Shown: in pieces, positions 9,202 to 17,142 of the stretch
How the letters are laid out: each line of letters opens with the position of its first letter
Position numbering within the stretch: the stretch's first letter is position 1
Assembly: GCF_000314975.1 (NCBI RefSeq)
Contig: NZ_BAEN01000061.1
Coordinates: 1 to 59,302, forward strand
Origin: Aliiglaciecola lipolytica E3
GTDB taxonomy: Bacteria; Pseudomonadota; Gammaproteobacteria; Enterobacterales; Alteromonadaceae
Reading direction: 5' to 3'
Length of the DNA stretch: 59,302 nt
The notes under the pieces: model-generated
The model's database searches: none
The model's input: the letters and a program-made list of their open reading frames with translations, nothing else
Told to the model about the DNA's origin: nothing
Made by a program: the position numbers and the translations under genes

Positions 9202-9861
9202 TTATTTATGACATAATTCTGGCGCTGGCGGGGTTAATTGCAGTTGTGATGCGATCAATACGGCTTGGGTTCGGTTGTTGATCCCAAGTTTTTTGAATAC
9301 CGCAGTAACGTGTGCCTTCACTGTCGCTTCAGCAATATCTAATTCAAAACCAATTTGTTTATTCAATAGCCCGTCACGCATAAAACACAACACTTTATAT
9401 TGAGCAGTAGTCAAACTGGACACCTTTTCAGCCAGTGCTGCAAATTCATTATCTGCTTCGTCAATATCATTGGCGAGGGATTCTGGCACCCAAGTGTCAC
9501 CGTCGAGAATGGTTTCTACTGCTTTGGCTATACTTTCTGAACCTGTTGTTTTGGGTATAAAACCCATTGCACCTGTGTTTATCACTTTAGATACAATATT
9601 TTTATCTTCTAAACCAGAGATCACAGCAACAGGCAGATCTGGATAGAGTTTACGTATGTGGATCAAGCCAAATAAATCGTTACTGCCTGGCATATGTAAA
9701 TCTAATAGTAATAAATCGATATCGTTGTTTTGTACTAAATCTAAGGTTTGATTTAGATCACTGGCTTCTAAAATAGTTAATTGATGGTCAGAGAGGTTCA
9801 ATGCAAAACGCAAAGCATCGCGATAAAGTGGGTGATCATCAGCTATCAATAAAGTAAACAT
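9202..9861 (-). CDS. crbR: CrbR-like LuxR-family response regulator
   Basis: A 219-residue regulator. The receiver domain has the acidic pair in LLIADDHP, phospho-acceptor D54 in LLLLDLHMPG, and the PKT lysine. The C-terminal LuxR helix-turn-helix (about 150-210) reads LLNKQIGFELDIAEATVKAH. I use the ATG at 9861; the longer frame opens with a TTG inside unrelated sequence. Orthologues (CrbR/ErdR) receive phosphate from the CrbS-type kinase and activate acs. Here it lies 119 bp downstream of acs, beyond a terminator, and on the opposite strand from its likely kinase. It probably binds the 13-bp motif described in the control regions (inference). Confidence 0.87.
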   Translation of the reverse strand: MFTLLIADDHPLYRDALRFALNLSDHQLTILEASDLNQTLDLVQNNDIDLLLLDLHMPGSNDLFGLIHIRKLYPDLPVAVISGLEDKNIVSKVINTGAMGFIPKTTGSESIAKAVETILDGDTWVPESLANDIDEADNEFAALAEKVSSLTTAQYKVLCFMRDGLLNKQIGFELDIAEATVKAHVTAVFKKLGINNRTQAVLIASQLQLTPPAPELCHK

Positions 9862-9942
9862 AACGTTATCAGTGTGTCTCAAAGTTGTTTTAATTGAATC
9901 AGCACAATACCTATAAATCAACAAATTACATTGTGCTAAATC

Positions 9943-9970
9943 AAATAAAGGGCAAAATTGCCCTTTATTT
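9943..9970. terminator. Terminator between acs and crbR-like gene
   Basis: A 13-bp stem AAATAAAGGGCAA with matching arm, ending in a T-rich stretch on either strand. It lies just past the acs stop codon and probably ends acs transcription. Confidence 0.75.
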
Positions 9971-9980
9971 TAATATCAAC

Positions 9981-11921
9981 TTAACGATTTAATCTGAGTT
10001 CAATTAAACTTTCAACAACACTAGGATCCGCGAGGGTTGAAGTGTCACCTAATTGTTCATGCTCATTTGCCGCAATTTTGCGAAGAATACGGCGCATAAT
10101 TTTGCCTGAACGAGTTTTGGGCAACCCGTTAGTCCATTGCATTAAATCTGGCACCGCAATTGGGCTTAATTCAGTGCGTACCCATTTTCTTACTTCTGCA
10201 GTTAATTCATCAGTAACTTCAGTGCCCTTAACAGGCGTGACATAAACGTAAATTCCTTGTCCCTTGATATCGTGTGGGTAGCCCACTACAGCCGCTTCAG
10301 CAATCGCAGGATGAGACACTAATGCACTTTCAATTTCAGCAGTCCCCAAACGATGCCCTGAAACATTTAGCACATCATCTACTCTGCCTGTAATCCAATA
10401 ATATCCATCTTCATCGCGACGACAGCCGTCTCCGGTGAAATAAGCGTTATCGTAGGTACTAAAATAGGTTTGTACAAAACGTTCGTGATCGCCATATACG
10501 GTTCGGGCCTGAGCAGGCCAGCTGTCTTTGATAATTAAGTTGCCTTCGGCGGCACCACTTAATTCGCTACCTTCTCCATCGACAAGTGTTGGTTGAATAC
10601 CAAAAAACGGAATAGAAGCAGCTCCAGGTTTTAACGCGGTAATACTAGGAAGCGGTGTCATCATTACACCACCCGTTTCGGTTTGCCACCATGTATCAAC
10701 AATCTGGCATTTGCTACGACCAATAGTTTCATAATACCAATGCCATGCCTCCGGATTGATAGGTTCGCCAACTGAGCCTAGAATTCGCAACGAATCTCCG
10801 TGTGTGCCTTCGGCCGCAAATTGCCCTTGCGCCATAAGTGCTCGGATAGCAGTGGGCGCGGTATAAAGAATATTGACCTTGTGTTTATCGACGATTTGGC
10901 AGATTCGACGCACATCAGGGTACGTTGGAACCCCCTCAAACATGAGTGTAGTCGCACCATTAGCAAGTGGCCCATAAACGATATATGTATGTCCAGTGAT
11001 CCAACCTACATCGGCTGCACACCAATAAATTTCACCATCTTGATAGTCAAACACATATTTGTGAGTCATGGCGGCATAGACTAAATAGCCACCAGTGGTA
11101 TGCACAACACCTTTTGGCGTGCCGGTGGAACCGGATGTATACAAAATAAATAACGGATCTTCGGCATTCATCACCGTTGGCTCGCAATGAGGTTCACATT
11201 GTGAAGCTAATTCATCCCACCATACGTCTTTATCACCAAACTTTACTGGATTACCGGTATTCTTAAGTACAATAACGTTTTCAATGGTTGGGCAACGATT
11301 ATCTTTTAATGCGTCGTCTACATTCACTTTCAATGGAACGCAATTTCCACCACGTCTGCCTTCATCTGCGGTTATGACTAATTTTGCATCAGAATCATTG
11401 ATGCGGTCGGCAATAGCGTTGGGAGAAAAGCCACCGAAAATAATAGAATGAATTGCGCCAATCCGCGTACAGGCCAACATGGCAACCGCCGCTTCAGGTA
11501 CCATGGGCATATATATCGCGACTCGGTCGCCTTTTTGAATGCCTAACTTTTTCATCCCATTAGCAAGACGACAAACTTGATCATGCAATTCTTGATAGGT
11601 GACTTTACTGTCTATTTCAGGCGAGTCACCTTCCCAAACAATGGCGACATCATTTGCTTTTTCAGGTAAGTGGCGGTCGATGCAGTTGTAACTAACGTTA
11701 AGTTCGCCATCTTCATACCATTTAATAGAAACATTATCTTTGGCAAAAGAGGTATTTTTGATTTTGCTCGGAAATGTAAACCAGTCGAGTGTTTTCGCTT
11801 GCTCCTGCCAAAACTGTTCGGCTGATTCAAGCGATTGCTGATACATTTGATCATGCAACTTAGGATTTAAGTGAGAATCTACCTTTGCTGAATCAGGTAC
11901 TGGGTAAAGTGTGTCTGTCAT
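9981..11921 (-). CDS. acs: Acetyl-CoA synthetase (acetate-CoA ligase, AMP-forming)
   Basis: A 646-residue cytosolic enzyme that makes acetyl-CoA from acetate, ATP and CoA through acetyl-AMP. The length matches the family. Visible motifs are the AMP-binding loop [14 protein letters not shown], the substrate-site segment TWWQTETGG, and the C-terminal [13 protein letters not shown] with the lysine that is acetylated in relatives. The start is the ATG at 11921, six nt after GGAG; four extra codons upstream begin with TTG and lack a ribosome site. Two copies of the putative CrbR motif, 21 bp apart, lie 67-100 bp upstream. It is divergent to the porin gene. Confidence 0.97.
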   Translation of the reverse strand: MTDTLYPVPDSAKVDSHLNPKLHDQMYQQSLESAEQFWQEQAKTLDWFTFPSKIKNTSFAKDNVSIKWYEDGELNVSYNCIDRHLPEKANDVAIVWEGDSPEIDSKVTYQELHDQVCRLANGMKKLGIQKGDRVAIYMPMVPEAAVAMLACTRIGAIHSIIFGGFSPNAIADRINDSDAKLVITADEGRRGGNCVPLKVNVDDALKDNRCPTIENVIVLKNTGNPVKFGDKDVWWDELASQCEPHCEPTVMNAEDPLFILYTSGSTGTPKGVVHTTGGYLVYAAMTHKYVFDYQDGEIYWCAADVGWITGHTYIVYGPLANGATTLMFEGVPTYPDVRRICQIVDKHKVNILYTAPTAIRALMAQGQFAAEGTHGDSLRILGSVGEPINPEAWHWYYETIGRSKCQIVDTWWQTETGGVMMTPLPSITALKPGAASIPFFGIQPTLVDGEGSELSGAAEGNLIIKDSWPAQARTVYGDHERFVQTYFSTYDNAYFTGDGCRRDEDGYYWITGRVDDVLNVSGHRLGTAEIESALVSHPAIAEAAVVGYPHDIKGQGIYVYVTPVKGTEVTDELTAEVRKWVRTELSPIAVPDLMQWTNGLPKTRSGKIMRRILRKIAANEHEQLGDTSTLADPSVVESLIELRLNR

Positions 11922-11987
11922 CGTGCTCTCCAACGCAATATTTGGCTATTGCCCATACTGTAACGTGAAATTTAATCTGTGGTATGC

Positions 11988-12000
11988 GACTTTGGTCTTA
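11988..12000 (+). promoter_or_regulatory. Putative CrbR-type site 1 (acs)
   Basis: GACTTTGGTCTTA, one of the two best instances of the window-derived consensus GACTwTGGTCkTA. Confidence 0.5.
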
Positions 12001-12008
12001 CCATGACA

Positions 12009-12021
12009 AACTTTGGTCGCA
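12009..12021 (+). promoter_or_regulatory. Putative CrbR-type site 2 (acs)
   Basis: AACTTTGGTCGCA, 10 of 13 identical to site 1 and exactly 21 bp (two helical turns) from it, in the same orientation. Confidence 0.45.
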
Positions 12022-12070
12022 TTAGATGTTTTTTAACGCGTCTAATCTGTAAATAAAGGCGCTTTTCTTA

Positions 12071-12083
12071 TACGACTTAAGTC
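12071..12083 (-). promoter_or_regulatory. Possible CrbR-type site 3 (porin side)
   Basis: TACGACTTAAGTC on the plus strand resembles the reverse complement of the 4890 site (TACGACCATAGTC) at 10 of 13 positions. It lies about 80 bp before the porin start. Confidence 0.3.
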
Positions 12084-12161
12084 TGACAGACCATCCGCTA
12101 ATATGTAAAACGTTTTTCTTAGTGCACAGTTGGAAGTGTAAAAACTGCCTTAGGAAAAACC

Positions 12162-13325
12162 ATGAAAACGAAAAAGACAGCAGCCATTATCTTAGCCCTA
12201 GGTGCTTTAAATGGCTCTCTAGCAAATGCCAATCTTGTTGATAAGACTAACCTCCAGTTTAGCGGATATGTAAAAGCCGATGCCATGCTTAGTAGTTACA
12301 GTGATGGTACATTAGCCTCTGGCAGTATCGGTAGAGATTTCTATTTACCCAGCCTAACGCCTGTTGGTGGTGAAAAAGAATCAGCCCAGTTTGACGCGCA
12401 TATAAAACAATCTCGATTTCGCTTTACCACCAACACTGATCTTGAAAATGGCGGTAAAATCAGTGGTGTATTAGAATTTGACTTCCAAACCACACCTAAC
12501 GGTAACGAGCGTGTTAGTAACTCGTATGAACCCAGAATTAGACATGCATTTATTAAATATAATAACTGGTTGATTGGGCAAACATGGACCACGTTTTTAG
12601 ATGTTAAGTCATTGCCCGAAACCCTCGATTTTATCGGCGCCACAGATGGCAGCATATTCGTTAGGCAAACAATGCTCAAATACACAACTGGCAACTTTGA
12701 AATCTCAGTTGAGAATCCAGAAACCACAGTAACACCTTTTGGAGGTGGCAGCCGCATAGTCACAGACGATAACTACATTCCTGATTTAGCCGCTAGATAC
12801 ACATTTAAGGGAGATTGGGGGCACTTTGCAGTTGCAGGGTTAGTACGCAAATTAAGCTATGTAAACAAACAAAATGGAGCTGATATCGACACCTCAGCAA
12901 CCAGCGCTGGATTAAGCCTAACAGCCAAAATTAACCTAGGGCAGGACGATTTAAGAATCATGGCTAACATTGGACGAGGTTTAGGCCGCTATATCGCTCT
13001 TAACACCGCAGATGCAGCAGTATTAACCGCAGACAATACGCTCGAAACAATAAACTCCAGTGGTTTTAGCATCGCATACAGACACTTTTGGAACCCACAA
13101 TGGAGAAGCAACTTTACATACTCAATATTCAGTGCGGACAATGATACCGCATTAACCGGATTATCTGCGACGAAACAAACTTATAGCGCACGAACGAATA
13201 TTTTATATTCTCCCAGCAAAGAACTCACGTTTGGCGCAGAATACGCCTATGCTAAGCGCGAGTTAGAAAGTGGGGCTGATGGTGATATGAGCCGCTTGCA
13301 GTTTTCTGCTACATACGCTTTTTAG
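12162..13325 (+). CDS. DcaP-like trimeric outer-membrane porin
   Basis: A 387-residue protein with a signal peptide cut after about residue 23 (ANA). The mature part alternates short amphipathic strands and ends in aromatic-rich LQFSATYAF, whose final Phe suits BAM-dependent insertion. The segment LQFSGYVKADAM and the motif for GKISGVLEFDF resemble DcaP porins, which admit carboxylates. AGGAAAAACC precedes the ATG. It is divergent to acs and shares its control region, so it may admit acetate or another acid through the outer membrane (inference). A terminator follows. Confidence 0.85.
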   Translation: MKTKKTAAIILALGALNGSLANANLVDKTNLQFSGYVKADAMLSSYSDGTLASGSIGRDFYLPSLTPVGGEKESAQFDAHIKQSRFRFTTNTDLENGGKISGVLEFDFQTTPNGNERVSNSYEPRIRHAFIKYNNWLIGQTWTTFLDVKSLPETLDFIGATDGSIFVRQTMLKYTTGNFEISVENPETTVTPFGGGSRIVTDDNYIPDLAARYTFKGDWGHFAVAGLVRKLSYVNKQNGADIDTSATSAGLSLTAKINLGQDDLRIMANIGRGLGRYIALNTADAAVLTADNTLETINSSGFSIAYRHFWNPQWRSNFTYSIFSADNDTALTGLSATKQTYSARTNILYSPSKELTFGAEYAYAKRELESGADGDMSRLQFSATYAF

Positions 13326-13346
13326 CAAAACAGATAAAATAAGGAG

Positions 13347-13379
13347 CGTCTTTTTGCTGTTGCGAAAAGACGTTTTCTT
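13347..13379 (+). terminator. Rho-independent terminator after porin
   Basis: Stem CGTCTTTTTGC/GCGAAAAGACG (one G-T pair) with a TGTT loop, then TTTTCTT. Confidence 0.8.
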
Positions 13380-13430
13380 GATTTAAAGGTTAGAAATTCA
13401 GATGCCAGAAAAAGTACGTTAATCCAGTCA

Positions 13431-14732
13431 TTACAAATTCTCACGTTTTGCAATTTTTGATACTTTCCACGGATTCCATGCATCATCAAAAGACGTTTTA
13501 TGTAGTAATTCCATTAGGTACGAATAGGTTCGAATAATCCGCAAATAAACACCTGTATAAAATGGCATCAACGGTAGAAATAACGCCAGCAAACCATCTC
13601 GCCTTTGTTGTTCTTCGCCAACAATTGCCATTGCCACGAAGTATTGAATGCAATTGGCGAGAAAATAAAGAAAATAGTTAATAATTAGGATGTAACCAAG
13701 GTTTTCAGTACTCGTTAACAACATAAAGATAAAATAAACAATCCACTTTATATCGAAGAACAAGTTAAACAGAATATTTTCCGCCACCGAAAAAAAAGTC
13801 GACAGTCGAAAATTTGCATTGGGCTTTAGAATATCTATATGCTTACGCATTCGAAACCGGACCATGGATTTATCCCAACGGTACCGCTGTTTAGCAAGTT
13901 TTTTAAAAGAAACAGGAACATTGGTATAGCAGATGGCTTTGGGTTCATGTACGACGCGATAGTTTAACTTTCTTATTTTTAGTGTGATATCCCCGTCGAG
14001 CCCAGGTCCTACATCCCAACCTTCAATTTGTTGCAATACGTCACATCTAAACGCACCATGAGCTCCAGAAATAATGCGTAAAATATGCATTTCTGTTGCC
14101 GCGGTTCTACCACTGGTGATGGTTTTTAAATACTCAATACTTTGCAACCTAGAGGCAAAAGAATCTTCAGCGTTGGCGACGCGGACATCTCCCCCAACGG
14201 CACCTATTTCGGAATTAATGAAGAATGGCAATAAGATGGTTTCGATAGAATCAGAAGCAAGGTGAGAGTCTGCATCTACATGTACAATATACTTACCTTT
14301 TGAGAACTTTAACGCCGTATTTGCAGCAGACGCTTTTCCACCTCGAATTTCGTTGCGAATGAAAACATCAATTTTACCTTTTGCTTGTAATTGCCGACAA
14401 ATATACGGTGTGTTGTCATCCGAACCGTCATCCACAACAATTAATTCAAAATTTTGGTAAGTTTGATTTTCTAATGCTGACACCAACTTAGCCAGATGCT
14501 TACCTTCATTTTTCCCAGGTACGATGACCGACACTAAAGGTTTGGAACGAAATAGTGTGTGTCGCGCTTTTCTAATTTTTGCTTTATTTAAGTATTTTTT
14601 AAAAAAATAAGACGATATTAAAATTATCTCCAGGAAAACGTAGCGAATCATATCCAACAAAAAGAACGGCCAGAAATACGCCAACATTTGAGCTGGTGTT
14701 AAATTGCTGACAAACTCTAATAAACCTTCCAT
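13431..14732 (-). CDS. Family 2 processive-type glycosyltransferase (polysaccharide synthase)
   Basis: A 433-residue membrane protein. An N-terminal helix (about 15-45) is followed by a GT-A domain with VVDDGSDD, the metal-binding HVDADSH, LDGDITLK as the probable catalytic-acid region, and KQRYRW as the Q-x-x-R-W-type motif. Three or more C-terminal helices follow. These features mark processive inner-membrane synthases such as Alg8, PgaC and BgsA; the sugar cannot be read from sequence. It is the last gene of a four-gene operon, and its ATG overlaps the preceding stop by one base (TAATG). I expect it to polymerise a secreted polysaccharide handed to the adaptor and TolC-like protein of the same operon. 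Confidence 0.88.
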   Translation of the reverse strand: MEGLLEFVSNLTPAQMLAYFWPFFLLDMIRYVFLEIILISSYFFKKYLNKAKIRKARHTLFRSKPLVSVIVPGKNEGKHLAKLVSALENQTYQNFELIVVDDGSDDNTPYICRQLQAKGKIDVFIRNEIRGGKASAANTALKFSKGKYIVHVDADSHLASDSIETILLPFFINSEIGAVGGDVRVANAEDSFASRLQSIEYLKTITSGRTAATEMHILRIISGAHGAFRCDVLQQIEGWDVGPGLDGDITLKIRKLNYRVVHEPKAICYTNVPVSFKKLAKQRYRWDKSMVRFRMRKHIDILKPNANFRLSTFFSVAENILFNLFFDIKWIVYFIFMLLTSTENLGYILIINYFLYFLANCIQYFVAMAIVGEEQQRRDGLLALFLPLMPFYTGVYLRIIRTYSYLMELLHKTSFDDAWNPWKVSKIAKRENL

Positions 14733-16144
14733 TAGAGGCTACTTTTTTCCGCTAGAAAAAGATCTAGTTGATCTTCCAAACTGTCAAATTCGACCACGTT
14801 GTAAATTGCAGAACTTATCAGCAAATCAATATTTGAGTTTGTCTTAAATAAATCATCTACCGATGCACTTAAACGTGAAATAGCTAAATTTGCATTCGTT
14901 TCTGATGTTTCAGTCATTAATACACAAAACACACTTTCATTACGTGCACTAATAACATCTGACTCTCGAAATACAGATTTAAACACCACACTTAGTTCTT
15001 TAAATACCTGTTCGGCTTTTTTACCTAAGGTTTCAAATAAAGATTCTAAGTTTCCTAGGTGTATCAATGCTATTGAGCTTTGGGACAGCTTATAGCGTTT
15101 GATTCTTGAGCGCTCAACGGCCAAAAAGTTTTTAAATTCATCTTGAGCGTATAAATTCAAATCAGTGCTTAATATACTAGTAAACAAAGCATCTAACCCA
15201 AAAATTGCTGCATTTTTACCTAACGCACTAACTTCGTACTCATTGATATCTCGTAAGTCAAGATTGTCTGGCTCCATTGTTCTATGACAATTATAGCAAT
15301 CTGCTAATACTCGCGGATCCTGAAAGGTATGACTACACTCGTTACATTCATGGAAAGTAGATGGTTTGTCGTAATCAACCCCAATATGTTTCAGATCATT
15401 GTCACACTTTGGACACTGCATTTTATTAAAGTGTTTAAACTTTGCTGCTGAATCTGTATGCCCACACTTAAAGTGATGAATCAACTCATCCGTCTCAATA
15501 TTGTCCGACTGGCAATCTGGGCAGGTCTCTTTAAAATTTAAAAACGCACAGTCACAATGGGGACAAAAATGCGCCCTTCTTTTTAATTTAGCCGTAATTA
15601 ATTGCTGCTGTTCTAAAAATTCTAACGTCCTTTCAATGCTATTATCTTTTTTAGCAAACAGCGGTTTAAGCTTTGGATAATTAAAACCGTTGTGATGCTC
15701 CACTGTATAATACGGGGTAATCTTTAAATCTCGGCTCGCCATCAATCGTAACGTTTTAAATCGAGAACTACTATCTGATACGGTTGCGACATCAGGAATA
15801 GCATCTATCCATTGATTAATGGTTTCGAAACTTGCCGATAAGTTATCTAAATATTCGGGGCTAAATTGTTCAACTGATGCACTATGATCGACATTCTCTT
15901 CAACTGTTTTAATCAGAGTGTTCATGTTGCCAATTAATACTATTGGTTTTAGGTAAATTAAAGGATTATCGTGTTGGCGAATGGCCCCGATATTATCTAT
16001 CGCTTCAGATGCAGATTTGCCATCAACTAAAAAGCAGCTGATGCTGGCCAAGTCATATGTACTGATTTCTGCGAGATTAAATGTTCCAACGGCAGCTAAA
16101 GGAGAAGCAGCATTGTTGCGACTAAAATAGAATGGCGTTCTCAC
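14732..16144 (-). CDS. TackOD1 zinc-binding protein with degenerate GGDEF-like C terminus
   Basis: A 470-residue soluble protein. The N-terminal 170 residues are receiver-like at most. Residues about 190-310 match the TackOD1 (thaumarchaeal output domain) pattern: CPHC, CPDC, IHHFKCGH, CPKC, HIGVDYDKPS, CNEC and CYNC, enough ligands for several zinc ribbons. The last 150 residues resemble a diguanylate cyclase fold, but the GGDEF signature is replaced by RNESVF, so catalysis is unlikely. It starts with GTG overlapping the adaptor stop (GTGA). Its place between adaptor and synthase genes suggests it regulates synthesis, perhaps as a nucleotide or metal sensor in place of PilZ (inference). Confidence 0.8.
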   Translation of the reverse strand: MRTPFYFSRNNAASPLAAVGTFNLAEISTYDLASISCFLVDGKSASEAIDNIGAIRQHDNPLIYLKPIVLIGNMNTLIKTVEENVDHSASVEQFSPEYLDNLSASFETINQWIDAIPDVATVSDSSSRFKTLRLMASRDLKITPYYTVEHHNGFNYPKLKPLFAKKDNSIERTLEFLEQQQLITAKLKRRAHFCPHCDCAFLNFKETCPDCQSDNIETDELIHHFKCGHTDSAAKFKHFNKMQCPKCDNDLKHIGVDYDKPSTFHECNECSHTFQDPRVLADCYNCHRTMEPDNLDLRDINEYEVSALGKNAAIFGLDALFTSILSTDLNLYAQDEFKNFLAVERSRIKRYKLSQSSIALIHLGNLESLFETLGKKAEQVFKELSVVFKSVFRESDVISARNESVFCVLMTETSETNANLAISRLSASVDDLFKTNSNIDLLISSAIYNVVEFDSLEDQLDLFLAEKSSL

Positions 16145-17142
16145 TTTTCACCTCTTACTTCAACTTGGTATCTATCAAATTTCTTCCAAAGCGCTATATC
16201 TGACTCATCTTTTGGGGCGAGTTTGACCTGTAGGTTCGGAACGACGGGTTGATAGTCATTCCATTCGCGATCAGGCGTTGTATAAGCAGAAGAATTCACT
16301 TCTAAGATTTGAGCAATGGACTCTTGGCCATCAGGAAACGTTACTTCCATTGTGTTTTGATCAGCGATATTTTTATAAAGCTCGGCTTCTAAATAAACTT
16401 CTATGAAGACATCGGCATCATCCGCGACCATCAGCAGTATCTCTTCTGCTCTTGTCACTACTTCATTAGATTGTCTTCTCAATGCAAAAACATGCCCATC
16501 TGCTGGTGCTAAAATTGACTCTTGAGAACAACCCGGATCTAACATAGTAGTGTCGACCTGATTGCCTAAAGTTGTCATTCTACTCTCCAAATTAGCTAAT
16601 TTGGCTCTTTGCAGCGCAATCTTATTTTTTAGTTCTAGTTGATCTTGTAAATTATCAAATCGACTAGAATTCAGGCTAGCATTAATCTCTAAGGCTCGTC
16701 TTACCGCGTTATTTTCACGCTTTTCATTCTCAGACTGTATTTGTTTAAGTAACGCTAATTCTCCGAGCAACCCATCTAGCACAATCTTTTGTTCATCAAT
16801 GTCAAAAGCAACGTTGTCAACGCGTTTGTCGACGATTGTATGACACGTCTTAGCTGCAGATATTGTTGCTAATAACGCGCCCTTTTTAAATTTTTCACCT
16901 TCTTTTAATGGAATCGAAATGATTTTACCGCCACGTTCAGAACTAATATTCGTTTTCTGAATTTCTACGAACCCAACCTCAGTAATATATAAAGTACGGG
17001 ATACAAAAAAGTAAACGATATAGAAAAACAGTATCGCTAAAACCAGAAAGTAAATCAGTTGAGTCAACTTAGGCGCTTTTCTATTTCGGGGCTTACCTTC
17101 TGACTGTGAGGTCAGATAACTCTGTCTGTTGTGAATTTTCAT
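16141..17142 (-). CDS. HlyD/Alg44-like membrane-fusion (adaptor) protein
   Basis: A 333-residue protein with a basic cytoplasmic tail, one membrane helix (about 28-48), and a periplasmic part. Two half lipoyl motifs (GKIISIPLKEGEKFKKGALL and ILAPADGHVFALRR) flank a coiled coil at about 110-200, followed by a beta-barrel-like region. This is the standard adaptor plan linking an inner-membrane synthase or transporter to an outer-membrane channel. It overlaps both neighbours by 4 bp (ATGA and GTGA), so the three proteins are probably translated together. BgsB of the mixed-linkage glucan system is a known precedent for an adaptor paired with a GT2 synthase. Confidence 0.87.
   Translation of the reverse strand: MKIHNRQSYLTSQSEGKPRNRKAPKLTQLIYFLVLAILFFYIVYFFVSRTLYITEVGFVEIQKTNISSERGGKIISIPLKEGEKFKKGALLATISAAKTCHTIVDKRVDNVAFDIDEQKIVLDGLLGELALLKQIQSENEKRENNAVRRALEINASLNSSRFDNLQDQLELKNKIALQRAKLANLESRMTTLGNQVDTTMLDPGCSQESILAPADGHVFALRRQSNEVVTRAEEILLMVADDADVFIEVYLEAELYKNIADQNTMEVTFPDGQESIAQILEVNSSAYTTPDREWNDYQPVVPNLQVKLAPKDESDIALWKKFDRYQVEVRGEK

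Larger units (their letters stand above)
11922..12161. promoter_or_regulatory. Divergent acs / porin control region
   Basis: 240 bp with two direct CrbR-like sites (11988-12000 and 12009-12021) and a related inverted copy at 12071-12083. No gene is visible. Confidence 0.65.

Noticed and set aside
12341..12763. A 140-codon ORF opposite the porin
   Set aside because: A shadow of the porin frame; it has no ribosome site and no family features.
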